A DNA stretch of 40,627 nucleotides from DASPXK01 sp035637315. GTDB lineage: Bacteria > Chloroflexota > UBA6077 > JACCZL01. Below the pieces are notes generated by a model. That model saw only the letters and a program-made list of their open reading frames with translations. It was not told the origin of the DNA and made no database searches. Position 1 is the first letter of the stretch, and every line of letters begins with the position of its first letter. Position numbers and translations under genes: made by a program. Shown here piece after piece: positions 8,289 to 16,757 of the stretch. The stretch spans positions 1 to 40,627 of the forward strand of contig DASPXK010000171.1 in NCBI GenBank assembly GCA_035637315.1, in the 5' to 3' direction.

Positions 8289-8396
8289 GTCATCCTGAGC
8301 GAAGCGAAGGATCCGCACTTCCGTCGCCGGGCACGGATCCTTCGCTTCGCTCAGGATGACAAAGGGAGTCAGGATGACAAAGGGAGTCAGGATGAC
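8289..8396. repeat. 27-bp perfect inverted repeat with attached 18-bp tandem repeat
   Basis: Arms 8289-8315 and 8334-8360 are perfect reverse complements (27 bp) around an 18-nt loop. The left arm begins GTCATCCTGAGCGAAGCGAA. The right arm's end (TCAGGATGAC) is then continued by two copies of an 18-bp unit, AAAGGGAGTCAGGATGAC (8361-8378, 8379-8396). I recall TCATCCTGAGCGAAG-type repeats from many unrelated genomes, which would mark it as a dispersed mobile repeat. It separates larE from moaE. Confidence 0.85.
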
Positions 8397-8407
8397 AAAA
8401 GGACGCC

Positions 8408-9326
<919 letters not shown>

Positions 9327-9334
9327 CTCGCCGC

Positions 9335-10417
9335 TCAGCCCTCGATCGTCCCCCCGCCCACGACGTAATCGCCATCGTAGAACACTACTGCCTGGCCAGG
9401 TGTCACTGCCCGCTGCGGTTCTTCGAAAACGACCCGCGCGTGGCAGCCCGGCTCGGGACAGACCTCAGCTCCCACCAGCTCGGCCCGGTAGCGGATCCGC
9501 GCCCGGGTCCTGATCGGGCCCAGCGGCTCGCCGATCTTGACCCAGTTGACCGCCTCGAGGCGGCACTCCTGGCGCATCACCTCCTCGAGCGTGCCGACGA
9601 CAACGGTGTTGGTGGCCGCGTCGAGCGCGGTCACGTAGCGAGGCTCCTTGAACGCCACCCCAAGGCCACGGCGCTGTCCAATGGTGTGGAACGCGATCCC
9701 CTGGTGGCGGCCCAGCTCGCGGCCACTCGTGTCGACGACCGGGCCCTCGCGGACCGAGCCCGGCGCGTGGCGCTCCATGAACTCCGTGTAGCGCTTGTAC
9801 GGCACGAAGCAGATGTCCTGGCTCTCGGGCTTGTTTGCGACCGGAAGCTGCCACTCGCTCGCCAGCCGGCGCGTGTCAGATTTGGCCAGCTCCCCGAGCG
9901 GGAACAGCGCCCGCGCCAGGCGGTCCTGGGTCATCACGTACAGGACGTACGACTGGTCCTTGGACGGGTCGGCCGACTTGCGCAGCAGCCAGCGACCACT
10001 CTCGGCGTCGTGCTCGATGCGAGCGTAGTGGCCGGTCGCCACGTACTCCGCATCGAACAGCTCAGCACGGGCCAGTAGGGCGTCGAACTTGATGAACTGG
10101 TTGCAGCGCACACACGGGTTTGGTGTCCGGCCGCGCTGGTACTCGCTGATGAAGTCGCGAATGACCTTGTCCTCGAACACCTCGCGGAAGTTCACGACGT
10201 AGTAGCGAATGCCAAGGCGGTCCGCGACGCGACGCGCGTCTTCGACGGCTCCGAGCGCGCAGCAGGCATCCTCGCGGGTATTCTCGTCGACGCCGTCCAG
10301 CTCCGGCCAGACGTTCAAGGTGACACCCACCACGTCGTAGCCCTGCTGCGCCAGCAGCCCGGCCGTGACCGAGCTGTCGACGCCGCCGCTCATTCCGACG
10401 ATGACCCGCTTGCTCAC
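9335..10417 (-). CDS. mnmA: tRNA-specific 2-thiouridylase MnmA
   Basis: 360 residues, the normal length. The PP-loop is VGMSGGVDSSV near the N-terminus. The two catalytic cysteines are in TPNPCVRCNQFIKF and ESQDICFVP, both conserved, and DQSYVLY precedes them as in the family. It forms the 2-thio group of the wobble uridine in tRNAs for Lys, Glu and Gln, taking sulfur from a persulfide relay. GTG start at 10417, with an AGGAG 11 nt upstream and a possible -10 TACAAT (minus strand, 10444-10449). A C-terminal OB-like barrel ends with the expected AVTPGQAVVFYDGDYVVGGGTI. It is the first of the mnmA-larE pair. Confidence 0.95.
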   Translation of the reverse strand: MSKRVIVGMSGGVDSSVTAGLLAQQGYDVVGVTLNVWPELDGVDENTREDACCALGAVEDARRVADRLGIRYYVVNFREVFEDKVIRDFISEYQRGRTPNPCVRCNQFIKFDALLARAELFDAEYVATGHYARIEHDAESGRWLLRKSADPSKDQSYVLYVMTQDRLARALFPLGELAKSDTRRLASEWQLPVANKPESQDICFVPYKRYTEFMERHAPGSVREGPVVDTSGRELGRHQGIAFHTIGQRRGLGVAFKEPRYVTALDAATNTVVVGTLEEVMRQECRLEAVNWVKIGEPLGPIRTRARIRYRAELVGAEVCPEPGCHARVVFEEPQRAVTPGQAVVFYDGDYVVGGGTIEG

Positions 10418-10484
10418 CGTTCGCCGACTCCTGTGCAGGAGGAATTGTACACCGCCTCATCCCAGCCTCCCGCAGGGGCGAGGG

Positions 10485-11213
10485 CTAGGTCGCGGGCACT
10501 GCCCACCCACGCAGCACGGCGGCGGCCTCCGCGAGCGAGCCGACGACTGCCTGAGCGGCGCTGGCGGCTGGCTTCGACTCCTCGATCGCCACACGGATCA
10601 CGCGCATGCCCATGCCTACGGCCGGCAGCACATCCTTGAGCTCAGAGTTACCGATCATCGAGCAGCGCTCCGCTGGACAACCGGCCGCGGCGATGGCTGC
10701 CTCGAACATGGCCGAGTGGGGCTTGCGGAACCCGATGTCGAGTGACGAGATGATCTCGTCCACGTGCTGGGAGATGCCCAGCGCGTCGAAGTCGCGGCGG
10801 TAATCCGCGCCGTCGCGCCAGACGGTGTTGGAGATGACCACGCAAACCAAGCCGAGCTGCTTGATCGTCGCTAGAAGGCCATGCCCGCCCGGGAACAACT
10901 CGACGCAGCCCTGGGCGGGAAGGCAGCAGGCCCTGCGAAGCGCAACGGCCTCTGCCGCCCCAAGACGAAGGCCCAGCTCGCGCCCCAACTCGATGACGAG
11001 TCCGTCCGTGTCTTGAGTCAGCGAGTCGCCCAGCCCGGCGGCGCGCACGGCCACGTTCCCGAGCAGGTCCCTGATCTGAGACCGAGTGAGGGCGGGCAGG
11101 GCAGCCGAAAGCCTGGCTTCACGGTGCTCCACCGCACGCTGGTCGGACAGCCACGAGTCCGGCCAGAGCGTGCCCCCGACGTCGACGAGCGCGGCCTGGA
11201 TCTCAGGGCCCAT
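10485..11213 (-). CDS. HAD-superfamily hydrolase-like protein
   Basis: 242 residues. HAD motif I appears as ALVDVGGTLW: the nucleophile Asp is present but the second Asp (acid/base in phosphatases) is Gly. Motif II is VCVVISNT, motif III the Lys in GFRKPHSAMF, and motif IV the acidic GNSELKDVLPA. This pattern fits haloacid-dehalogenase-like or altered phosphatase members; the missing Asp makes ordinary phosphomonoesterase activity doubtful. It lies between gmd and mnmA on the same strand with short gaps (38 and 67 bp). No substrate can be named. Confidence 0.82.
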   Translation of the reverse strand: MGPEIQAALVDVGGTLWPDSWLSDQRAVEHREARLSAALPALTRSQIRDLLGNVAVRAAGLGDSLTQDTDGLVIELGRELGLRLGAAEAVALRRACCLPAQGCVELFPGGHGLLATIKQLGLVCVVISNTVWRDGADYRRDFDALGISQHVDEIISSLDIGFRKPHSAMFEAAIAAAGCPAERCSMIGNSELKDVLPAVGMGMRVIRVAIEESKPAASAAQAVVGSLAEAAAVLRGWAVPAT

Positions 11214-11251
11214 CCCCGCTTTGGACGTGCGACTCCGACTTTCGACTGCCC

Positions 11252-12244
11252 TCAGGCACTCCGTTTCTCGCTCTGGAGGTCGGCATCGACCATCATCTGG
11301 ACCAGTTCTTCGAAGCTCACCTTGGGCTGCCAGCCGAGCTTGGCGCGCGCCTTCGTCCAGTCCGCCTCGAGCAGGTCGACTTCGGCCGGGCGAAGCAGAC
11401 CGGGGTCGATCACGACATGCTTCTGCCAGTCCAGGCCGACGTGCCCGAAGGCCATCTCGGCGAACTCGCGAACGCTGTGCGATTGCCCGCTCCCTATGAC
11501 GTAGTCGTCGGGCTTGTCCTGCTGGAGCATCAAGTGCATCGCCTTCACGTAGTCGCCGGCGTAGCCCCAGTCGCGCTTCGATTCGAGGTTGCCGAGCATC
11601 AGCTTATCCTGGAGGCCGAGCTTGATTCTGGCTACGCCGATGGAGATCTTCCGCGAGACGAACTCCGGACCGCGGCGCGGCCCGGTGTGGTTGAAGAGGA
11701 TGCCAGAGCAGGCGAACATGCCATAGCTCTCGCGGTAGTTGACGGTGATGTGGTGGGCGAACACCTTGGCCACACCGTACGGGCTGCGTGGGTGAAAGCG
11801 AGTCTGCTCGCTCTGCGGCACCTCATGGGCGCGACCGAACATCTCGCTGCTCGAGGCCTGATAGAACTTGATACCGGGCGCTCGACGCGCGCTTCGTGAG
11901 CTGCCCTCGACGTTCCTGATCGCCTCGAGCAGCCGCAGCGCGCCCAGGCCAGTCACGTTACCGGTAAGCTCCGGCTGCTTCCACGACAGAGCCACGAAGC
12001 TCATGGCGCCGAGGTTGTACACCTCGTTGGGTCGGGCTTTCTGGAGCGCACTGATCAGGGACACCTGGTCGGTCAGGTCGCCCTCGATCAGCTCGACGTC
12101 CGGCACTTCGCGCTCGACGATAAGTCGCTTGGGGTTGTGCTGGCCACGCAGCAGTCCATACACCCGGTCGCCTTTCTCGAGCAACAGCTCGGCCAGGTGC
12201 CGGCCATCCTGGCCGGTGATGCCGGTAATGAGCGCGTGGTTCAT
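11252..12244 (-). CDS. gmd: GDP-mannose 4,6-dehydratase
   Basis: 330 residues from the ATG at 12244 (MNHALITGITGQDG), where the Rossmann fold begins; the open frame upstream is unrelated sequence antisense to the next gene. Family features: GITGQDGRHLAELLLEKGDRVYG, the YQASSSEMFG strand with the catalytic Ser/Glu, the YGVAK active site, and FNHTGPRRGPEFVSRK. It converts GDP-mannose to GDP-4-keto-6-deoxymannose, the precursor of fucose, rhamnose and perosamine-type sugars. No GDP-fucose synthase or reductase is next to it; the amino-sugar operon at 4218-7123 is a possible user. A degenerate 7-bp repeat (CGACTCC, GACTTTC, GACTGCC) lies just past the stop at 11228-11250. Confidence 0.93.
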   Translation of the reverse strand: MNHALITGITGQDGRHLAELLLEKGDRVYGLLRGQHNPKRLIVEREVPDVELIEGDLTDQVSLISALQKARPNEVYNLGAMSFVALSWKQPELTGNVTGLGALRLLEAIRNVEGSSRSARRAPGIKFYQASSSEMFGRAHEVPQSEQTRFHPRSPYGVAKVFAHHITVNYRESYGMFACSGILFNHTGPRRGPEFVSRKISIGVARIKLGLQDKLMLGNLESKRDWGYAGDYVKAMHLMLQQDKPDDYVIGSGQSHSVREFAEMAFGHVGLDWQKHVVIDPGLLRPAEVDLLEADWTKARAKLGWQPKVSFEELVQMMVDADLQSEKRSA

Positions 12245-12403
12245 GGTCACCCCCAGGCGCGATGCGGCCCGTAGGATAAAACCTGGACGGGCCTCGTTCC
12301 AAGGCGGCCCACCAGGGTAGCGTGGTACGATGCCGTATGTCGTGATCAGCAAGCGTGGAGCTCGTTCTGAGCGCATCCCGCTGGCGGGCAACCCGACCCT
12401 GCC

Positions 12404-12760
12404 ATGATCGCATCCACCAGACGTCAAAAGGTCATGCGCGAGATCATGAGCGCCTGTGCCGACGATTACGTCTGGGTCTGGGAAGTGCCGTCCATCGTCG
12501 AGCGACTCCTGCCGGTGGAGGCCAAAGCGTCGGCAAGAAAGGTCGCCGAGGCAACTCTCAGGGACCTGGCCTCGCGCCAGTACGTGTCCTTTCACCGGGG
12601 CTCCTGGCCAGATGTCGATCCTGAACCGATACCGATCGACGAGGCGGTCCCGAGTTTGGCCGAGGACCAGGTCTGGAGCGCGAAGCGCGGCGCCAGGAGT
12701 GACATCGCCGTGACCGCCACGAGCGCGGGCGAGCGCTTCTACTACGGCCGACCCGGCTGA
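12404..12760 (+). CDS. Small protein of unknown function, possible winged helix
   Basis: 118 residues, not recognised. The N-terminal half reads like a compact helical DNA-binding fold: TRRQKVMREIMSACADDYVWVWEVPSIVERL, then ASARKVAEATLRDLASRQYVSFHRG. The alternation of helices ending in a hairpin-like strand resembles a winged helix (inference). The second half is acidic and then ends ATSAGERFYYGRPG. It lies 2 bp before the nucleoside phosphorylase and is probably co-transcribed. It faces gmd divergently across 160 bp with no clear promoter. Confidence 0.6.
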   Translation: MIASTRRQKVMREIMSACADDYVWVWEVPSIVERLLPVEAKASARKVAEATLRDLASRQYVSFHRGSWPDVDPEPIPIDEAVPSLAEDQVWSAKRGARSDIAVTATSAGERFYYGRPG

Positions 12761-12762
12761 CA

Positions 12763-13593
12763 GTGAGGCCCGACAACACCCAGGGTCCCGGCTCCGCCGA
12801 GCTGCAGCCCCACATCCGGTGTCGGCCCGGTGGCGTGGGGCGGTATGTGCTGCTGCCAGGCGATCCCCAGCGCTCGGCGAAGATCGCGGCAGGGTTCGAC
12901 GGCGCTCGGCTGATCGCCGAGCACCGCGAGTTCTTCACGTACACCGGCGACCTGCTGGGTGCCCGAGTCTCGGTCACCTCAACCGGGATCGGCGGTCCCT
13001 CGACGGCGATCGCGGTCGAGGAGCTGGCGGCGATCGGCGCTGACACGTTCATCCGCGTCGGCACCTGCGGTGGCATGCAGCCTGACGTCCGGCCGGGTGA
13101 CCTAGTTATCGCGAGCGCGGCGATCCGCGACGAGGGAACCAGCCGCCAGTACCTGCCGCTGCCCTTCCCTGCCGTCGCGGATCCGGACGTGACGCTGGCC
13201 CTACGCGACGCGGCGCGCGAGGCCGGCATACCCCATCACGTTGGCATCGTCCAGTCCAAGGATGCCTTCTATGCAGAATGGCGTCCTGAGCAGATGCCGC
13301 TGGCCGATGAGCTGGTGGCGCGCAGCGCGGCCTGGCAGCGGGGGGGCGCGATCGGCTCGGAGATGGAGGCGGCCACGATCTTCGTCATCGCGAGCGTTCT
13401 CGGCGCGCGAGCGGGAGCAATAATGCGGACGGGCGGCAATCCGCGGCTGCGTGCGAAAGGCGAGTCGGTCCCGCCGCTGGACCCGCCGCTGGAGGACTTG
13501 ATCTCGATCGCGATCGCCGGCCTGAGGCTGCTTATCGAACGCGACCGGACCGCCGGCCGGGTGGGGCGAGGTCGACCTGTGCCCCGGGCGTGA
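12763..13593 (+). CDS. Nucleoside phosphorylase (uridine/purine phosphorylase, PNP_UDP_1 family)
   Basis: 276 residues from a GTG at 12763. The hexameric uridine-phosphorylase/DeoD-type signature is clear: LLPGDPQRSAKIA (phosphate loop), TSTGIGGPSTAIAVEELAAIGADTFIRVGTCGG, then GGAIGSEMEAATIF with the Glu-Met-Glu ribose-binding motif. It cleaves nucleosides with phosphate to base and ribose-1-phosphate, most like uridine phosphorylase, in the cytoplasm. The C-terminal tail after LRLLIERD is basic and variable. The stop overlaps the GTG of the ABC ATPase by 4 bp, so the two are translationally coupled. Uridine rather than purine specificity is inferred. Confidence 0.88.
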   Translation: MRPDNTQGPGSAELQPHIRCRPGGVGRYVLLPGDPQRSAKIAAGFDGARLIAEHREFFTYTGDLLGARVSVTSTGIGGPSTAIAVEELAAIGADTFIRVGTCGGMQPDVRPGDLVIASAAIRDEGTSRQYLPLPFPAVADPDVTLALRDAAREAGIPHHVGIVQSKDAFYAEWRPEQMPLADELVARSAAWQRGGAIGSEMEAATIFVIASVLGARAGAIMRTGGNPRLRAKGESVPPLDPPLEDLISIAIAGLRLLIERDRTAGRVGRGRPVPRA

Positions 13594-14561
13594 TCGAGAC
13601 CGAGGCGCTGACCAAGCGGTACCGCGACGTGACCGCGGTCACGGCGCTGGACCTGCACGTAGAGGCGGGCGAGATCTACGGTTTCCTTGGGCCGAACGGA
13701 GCCGGCAAGACGACGACTATCCTGATGCTGCTCGGCATCGTAGCTCCGACAAGCGGCAAGATCCGAATGTTCGGCCGCGAGCTCGACTCGGACGCGTTCG
13801 CGATTAAACGCAAAGTCGGCGTGGTGTGCGAGATCCAGTTCCTGTACCCGCACATGACGGCTGAGGAGTATCTGGGATTCTTCGCGGAGCTATACGACGT
13901 CCCGGGCGCCAGGCGCCGAATCTTCGAGCTTACGGAGGCGCTTGGCTTGCAGGACCGGCTGCGCTCAGCCGTGCGCGGGTATTCGCGGGGCATGCAGCAA
14001 AAACTCGGTCTTGCCAGGGCGCTGCTGCACGATCCGCCGCTGCTCATCCTAGACGAACCGGTCTCCGGCCTCGATCCGGTCGGCACCCGCGAGGTGCGCG
14101 AGCTTGTGCTGGCTGAGAACGCGCGCGGCAAGACCGTCTTCATCTCCTCGCATGTGCTCTCAGAGATCGAGCGTACTGCCCACCGGGTCGGGGTCCTGTG
14201 CCAAGGCTCGCTGGTTGCTGAGGGCAGTCTGGCCGATCTGCGGCGTCGCCTCGAGGCCACCGTCCGGCTAGAGGTGGAGCTCCAATCCTCCAGCCCGACT
14301 GCCGTGGCGGCTCTCGAGACGCTGCCGTTCGTCAGCGAGGTCCGCGCGGAGGGTCGGCGCCTGCAAGTCCGCGTGTGGGGAGAGCGCGACCATCGAGCCG
14401 ACGTGTTCGCGGCCCTGGCCGGCGCGGGCGGGGTGATAGTAGGCATGCGCGCTCAGGAGATGAGCCTGGAGGATGCCTTCCTCGCCCTGGCGACGAGTCA
14501 TGAGTCGCGGGTCGCGGGTCCCGAGTCTCCAGCGGCCTCTTCGGGAGCTCGCGACTCGTGA
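13590..14561 (+). CDS. ABC transporter ATP-binding protein (ABC-2 type)
   Basis: 323 residues. Walker A FLGPNGAGKTTT (residues 32-43), signature YSRGMQQKLGLAR, Walker B LLILDEPVSGLDP and the H-loop SSHVLSE are all intact. The Val-rich C-terminal domain resembles exporters of the CcmA/NatA type. GTG start overlaps the phosphorylase stop. It pairs with the permease at 14558 and probably with the exported protein at 15450. The last 20 or so residues (SHESRVAGPESPAASSGARDS) come from heptad repeats, and the TGA stop lies inside a repeat unit. Cargo unknown. Confidence 0.9.
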   Translation: MIETEALTKRYRDVTAVTALDLHVEAGEIYGFLGPNGAGKTTTILMLLGIVAPTSGKIRMFGRELDSDAFAIKRKVGVVCEIQFLYPHMTAEEYLGFFAELYDVPGARRRIFELTEALGLQDRLRSAVRGYSRGMQQKLGLARALLHDPPLLILDEPVSGLDPVGTREVRELVLAENARGKTVFISSHVLSEIERTAHRVGVLCQGSLVAEGSLADLRRRLEATVRLEVELQSSSPTAVAALETLPFVSEVRAEGRRLQVRVWGERDHRADVFAALAGAGGVIVGMRAQEMSLEDAFLALATSHESRVAGPESPAASSGARDS

Positions 14562-14582
14562 CTCGCGACCCGCGACTCGCAC
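14495..14582. repeat. Inverted pair of heptanucleotide arrays spanning the ABC ATPase/permease junction
   Basis: The left arm 14495-14529 has units GAGTCAT, GAGTCGC, GGGTCGC, GGGTCCC, GAGTCTC. The right arm 14548-14580 has CTCGCGA, CTCGTGA, CTCGCGA, CCCGCGA. The GTGA inside CTCGTGA is both the ATPase stop and the permease GTG start. The sequence resembles the array at 3102-3325. Confidence 0.85.
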
Positions 14583-15400
14583 TCCGCGTCCGAGCTGCGC
14601 GGGCCATCGCCAGCCGAGAGCTGCGTGAGCTGCTTCGGACCCCAGACCTGTATGTGGCGCTGGGGGTGGCGTTGACTGCTGCCTCGCTGGCGGTCCGAAG
14701 CGTGCTCGCGGAGGTGGCTCAGGAAGGGCTCGTGGCCCGAGCGAGTCCGCTCTACCTGCCACTGTTCGTCGCGACCGTCGTCCTCGCCTTCTCGGCGGCA
14801 ACCACCAGCGCCGTGAGCATCGCGCGCGAGCGCGAGTCGGGCACCCTGGAGGTACTCTTCTACGGCCCGGTCGACGCGGCCTCATACGTGGTCGGCAAGT
14901 ACGTGGCCCAGCTGCTGGCCTACCTGGCGCTGTGCGCGCCTCTGGCCATCTCCCTGGCCACCTACGGCTGGGTCACCAACCTGGGTTTCAGCGCGGACCT
15001 CTTGACTGGCATCGCCCTCTCCGTACTGGCGGCCGCCTGCACCATCGCGTTCGGGCTGCTCCTCTCCAGCGTGTGCGGCAGCATCCGCGACGCGATCCTC
15101 CTGCTGGTGGGCGTTGGCCTCCTGCTGCTAGGAGTCCAGGGGGGCTCCTGGCTGCTAGCGGGCTTGCCCCAGCGCGAGGGTGCCCTGGGCGTCGCGGCCG
15201 AGACGCTTGCCGCCGCCGATCGGGTCGTGACGCTGGTCTCTCCGTATTCGTACCTCGACCGCGGCCTGCAGGCAGCCCTGCTCGGCGACGCCGCCGCTTA
15301 CGCTATCGCATTTGCCTCGCCACTCATCTACGCCGCCCTCCTGCTAGGCGGCGCGATCTGGTCGGTCGAGTGGCGCGGAGTACGACGGAATGAAGAATGA
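14558..15400 (+). CDS. ABC-2 type transporter permease
   Basis: 280 residues with about six hydrophobic helices: near residues 30-50, 65-85, 110-135, 140-170, 180-205 and 245-270. The cytoplasmic motif ISIARERESGTLE-like sequence (SIARERESGTLEVLFYGPV) is typical of ABC-2 permeases of the ABC2_membrane family. GTG start at 14558 overlaps the ATPase stop (GTGA), within a heptad array; a start slightly downstream cannot be excluded, since the first residues MTRDPRLALRV are repeat-encoded. The stop TGA lies in another heptad array (GAATGAA units, 15388 onward). It should form the membrane channel with the ATPase upstream. Confidence 0.88.
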   Translation: MTRDPRLALRVRAARAIASRELRELLRTPDLYVALGVALTAASLAVRSVLAEVAQEGLVARASPLYLPLFVATVVLAFSAATTSAVSIARERESGTLEVLFYGPVDAASYVVGKYVAQLLAYLALCAPLAISLATYGWVTNLGFSADLLTGIALSVLAAACTIAFGLLLSSVCGSIRDAILLLVGVGLLLLGVQGGSWLLAGLPQREGALGVAAETLAAADRVVTLVSPYSYLDRGLQAALLGDAAAYAIAFASPLIYAALLLGGAIWSVEWRGVRRNEE

Positions 15401-15508
15401 AGAATGAAGAATTAGGACGGCGTGATCTTGGGGATTTGAGGTTGCAGGAGTGATCGCGAGCATCGCCTACCTCTCATTCTTCATTCTTCATTCTTCATTG
15501 TTCATTCC
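15388..15508. repeat. Inverted pair of GAATGAA / TTCATTC heptad arrays
   Basis: GAATGAA x3 plus GAATTAG occupies 15388-15415. Its reverse complement, CATTCTT x3, CATTGTT, CATTCC, occupies 15475-15508. Arms of 24 bp match perfectly around a loop of about 63 nt. The left array supplies the permease stop. The right array encodes the hydrophobic core of the next gene's signal peptide. Confidence 0.9.
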
Positions 15509-16721
15509 CGTCCTGCAGGCCCCGCCTCGCGAGCGACACCTCGTGTACGGGATTCAGGCTTTCAACGGGCTGGGCTACAGCTCCGCCTTCGCCCCGCCCG
15601 CGGGGGACACCATCTACCTGCTGGCCGGGGCGGATAGCGCCCTGAGTCCACGGCAGACCGAGATCTATTGGTGGCCGCTAACCAACCGCTTCGAACCGGA
15701 TTGGGAGGCCCTGAATCAGCCGATCGGGGGAACGCTCGAGGTGTGGCGAGCGTTCGAGCGACTCGAGTCGATCGAGGCCGCCAGCTACGTCGTCCAGGCG
15801 TCGGACGGACCGGGTGGGCCTGGCGAGCTGTACGTGGGTGAGCGGGCCCTGGCCAAGTACGCCGAGTTCGAGGCACGACGGCGTGCCTACCGCGACGCGC
15901 TGTGGGACTATTATCAGCAGGACGCCGAGTATCGCCGCGCGCTCCAGGACGCCGTCGCCCGGGCCGCGCGCGGCGAGACGACCGAGCTGGCCGAGCCGCC
16001 GCGTGAGCCGTCCCCGCTTCGCCTCTACAGCACCGCCCTGAACCAGGGTTACGTGCTCAACCTAGCAGCGGGCCGGTATCGAATTCGGCTCCTCGGCCCG
16101 GACGGCCGGGTCGTACCTGAGAGTGATCGCAACGTCGTTGTCTTCTCACCCCGGCGCCAGGGTCTGAGCTACGCGGTGTACCCACAAACCCGCTGGACGA
16201 GACCGACCGGGGCCGACGACCCGAAGGCGATCGTCTACCTGGCTGCCGGCGGCGTCCTCTATTTCCAGCCGTTCGTTAGCGTCGAGGTAAACGACCGATA
16301 CTTCAGTCGGCTTGAAGACCCGCAGAATCGAGCAGTCCAGGAGGAGACCTGGCGGTGGGTGCGGGTCCGCCCCTACTCGGACGCTCATCTCGAGCTCGAG
16401 CCGACTGGCCAACCGCCATCGCGCTTCGAGCAGAAACGATATCAAGTCCAGCAGTTGCCAGGCGGCGGGCTCGGCTATCAGATCGTCGAGCAGCCACCAG
16501 AGGCCGTCGGGCGTGCCCCAGACCTTGACGCCTTCCGCGTGGAGGTCGAGTCCGGCCGGACCTATCGTCTGCGCCTACTCACGGCGGACGGCGAGCCGTT
16601 GCCGGCCGGCGAGCGGGAGATCCGCCCTGTTGCCCAGCCGGATAGCTGGTCGCTCGCAGCCGTGCCCGCCATCCCATTCGCCCTGGCCTGCGGCCTGGCG
16701 ATCCGACGGCGTTGGAGTTGA
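15450..16721 (+). CDS. Exported, C-terminally anchored protein of unknown function
   Basis: 423 residues, not recognised. The first 24 residues, MIASIAYLSFFILHSSLFIP then VLQA, form a signal-peptide-like hydrophobic stretch with a plausible cleavage after LQA. The core of it is encoded by the TTCATTC heptad repeats and it lacks a basic n-region. The body is rich in Tyr, Arg and Glu, with repeated beta-like YRIRLLGPDGR and YRLRLLTADGE segments that suggest two similar immunoglobulin-like domains. A hydrophobic helix near the end (LAAVPAIPFALACGLAI) followed by RRRWS is a C-terminal anchor. It should sit on the outer face of the membrane beside the ABC-2 transporter encoded upstream. GTG start at 15450, with GAGG 9 nt upstream. 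Confidence 0.7.
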   Translation: MIASIAYLSFFILHSSLFIPVLQAPPRERHLVYGIQAFNGLGYSSAFAPPAGDTIYLLAGADSALSPRQTEIYWWPLTNRFEPDWEALNQPIGGTLEVWRAFERLESIEAASYVVQASDGPGGPGELYVGERALAKYAEFEARRRAYRDALWDYYQQDAEYRRALQDAVARAARGETTELAEPPREPSPLRLYSTALNQGYVLNLAAGRYRIRLLGPDGRVVPESDRNVVVFSPRRQGLSYAVYPQTRWTRPTGADDPKAIVYLAAGGVLYFQPFVSVEVNDRYFSRLEDPQNRAVQEETWRWVRVRPYSDAHLELEPTGQPPSRFEQKRYQVQQLPGGGLGYQIVEQPPEAVGRAPDLDAFRVEVESGRTYRLRLLTADGEPLPAGEREIRPVAQPDSWSLAAVPAIPFALACGLAIRRRWS

Positions 16722-16757
16722 ACGTGGGGCCACATTTCCGTTCTCGAGGAGGCACTC

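Noticed and set aside
12245..12595. Upstream extension of gmd
   Set aside because: It is antisense to the gene at 12404 and the Rossmann fold starts at the ATG at 12244.
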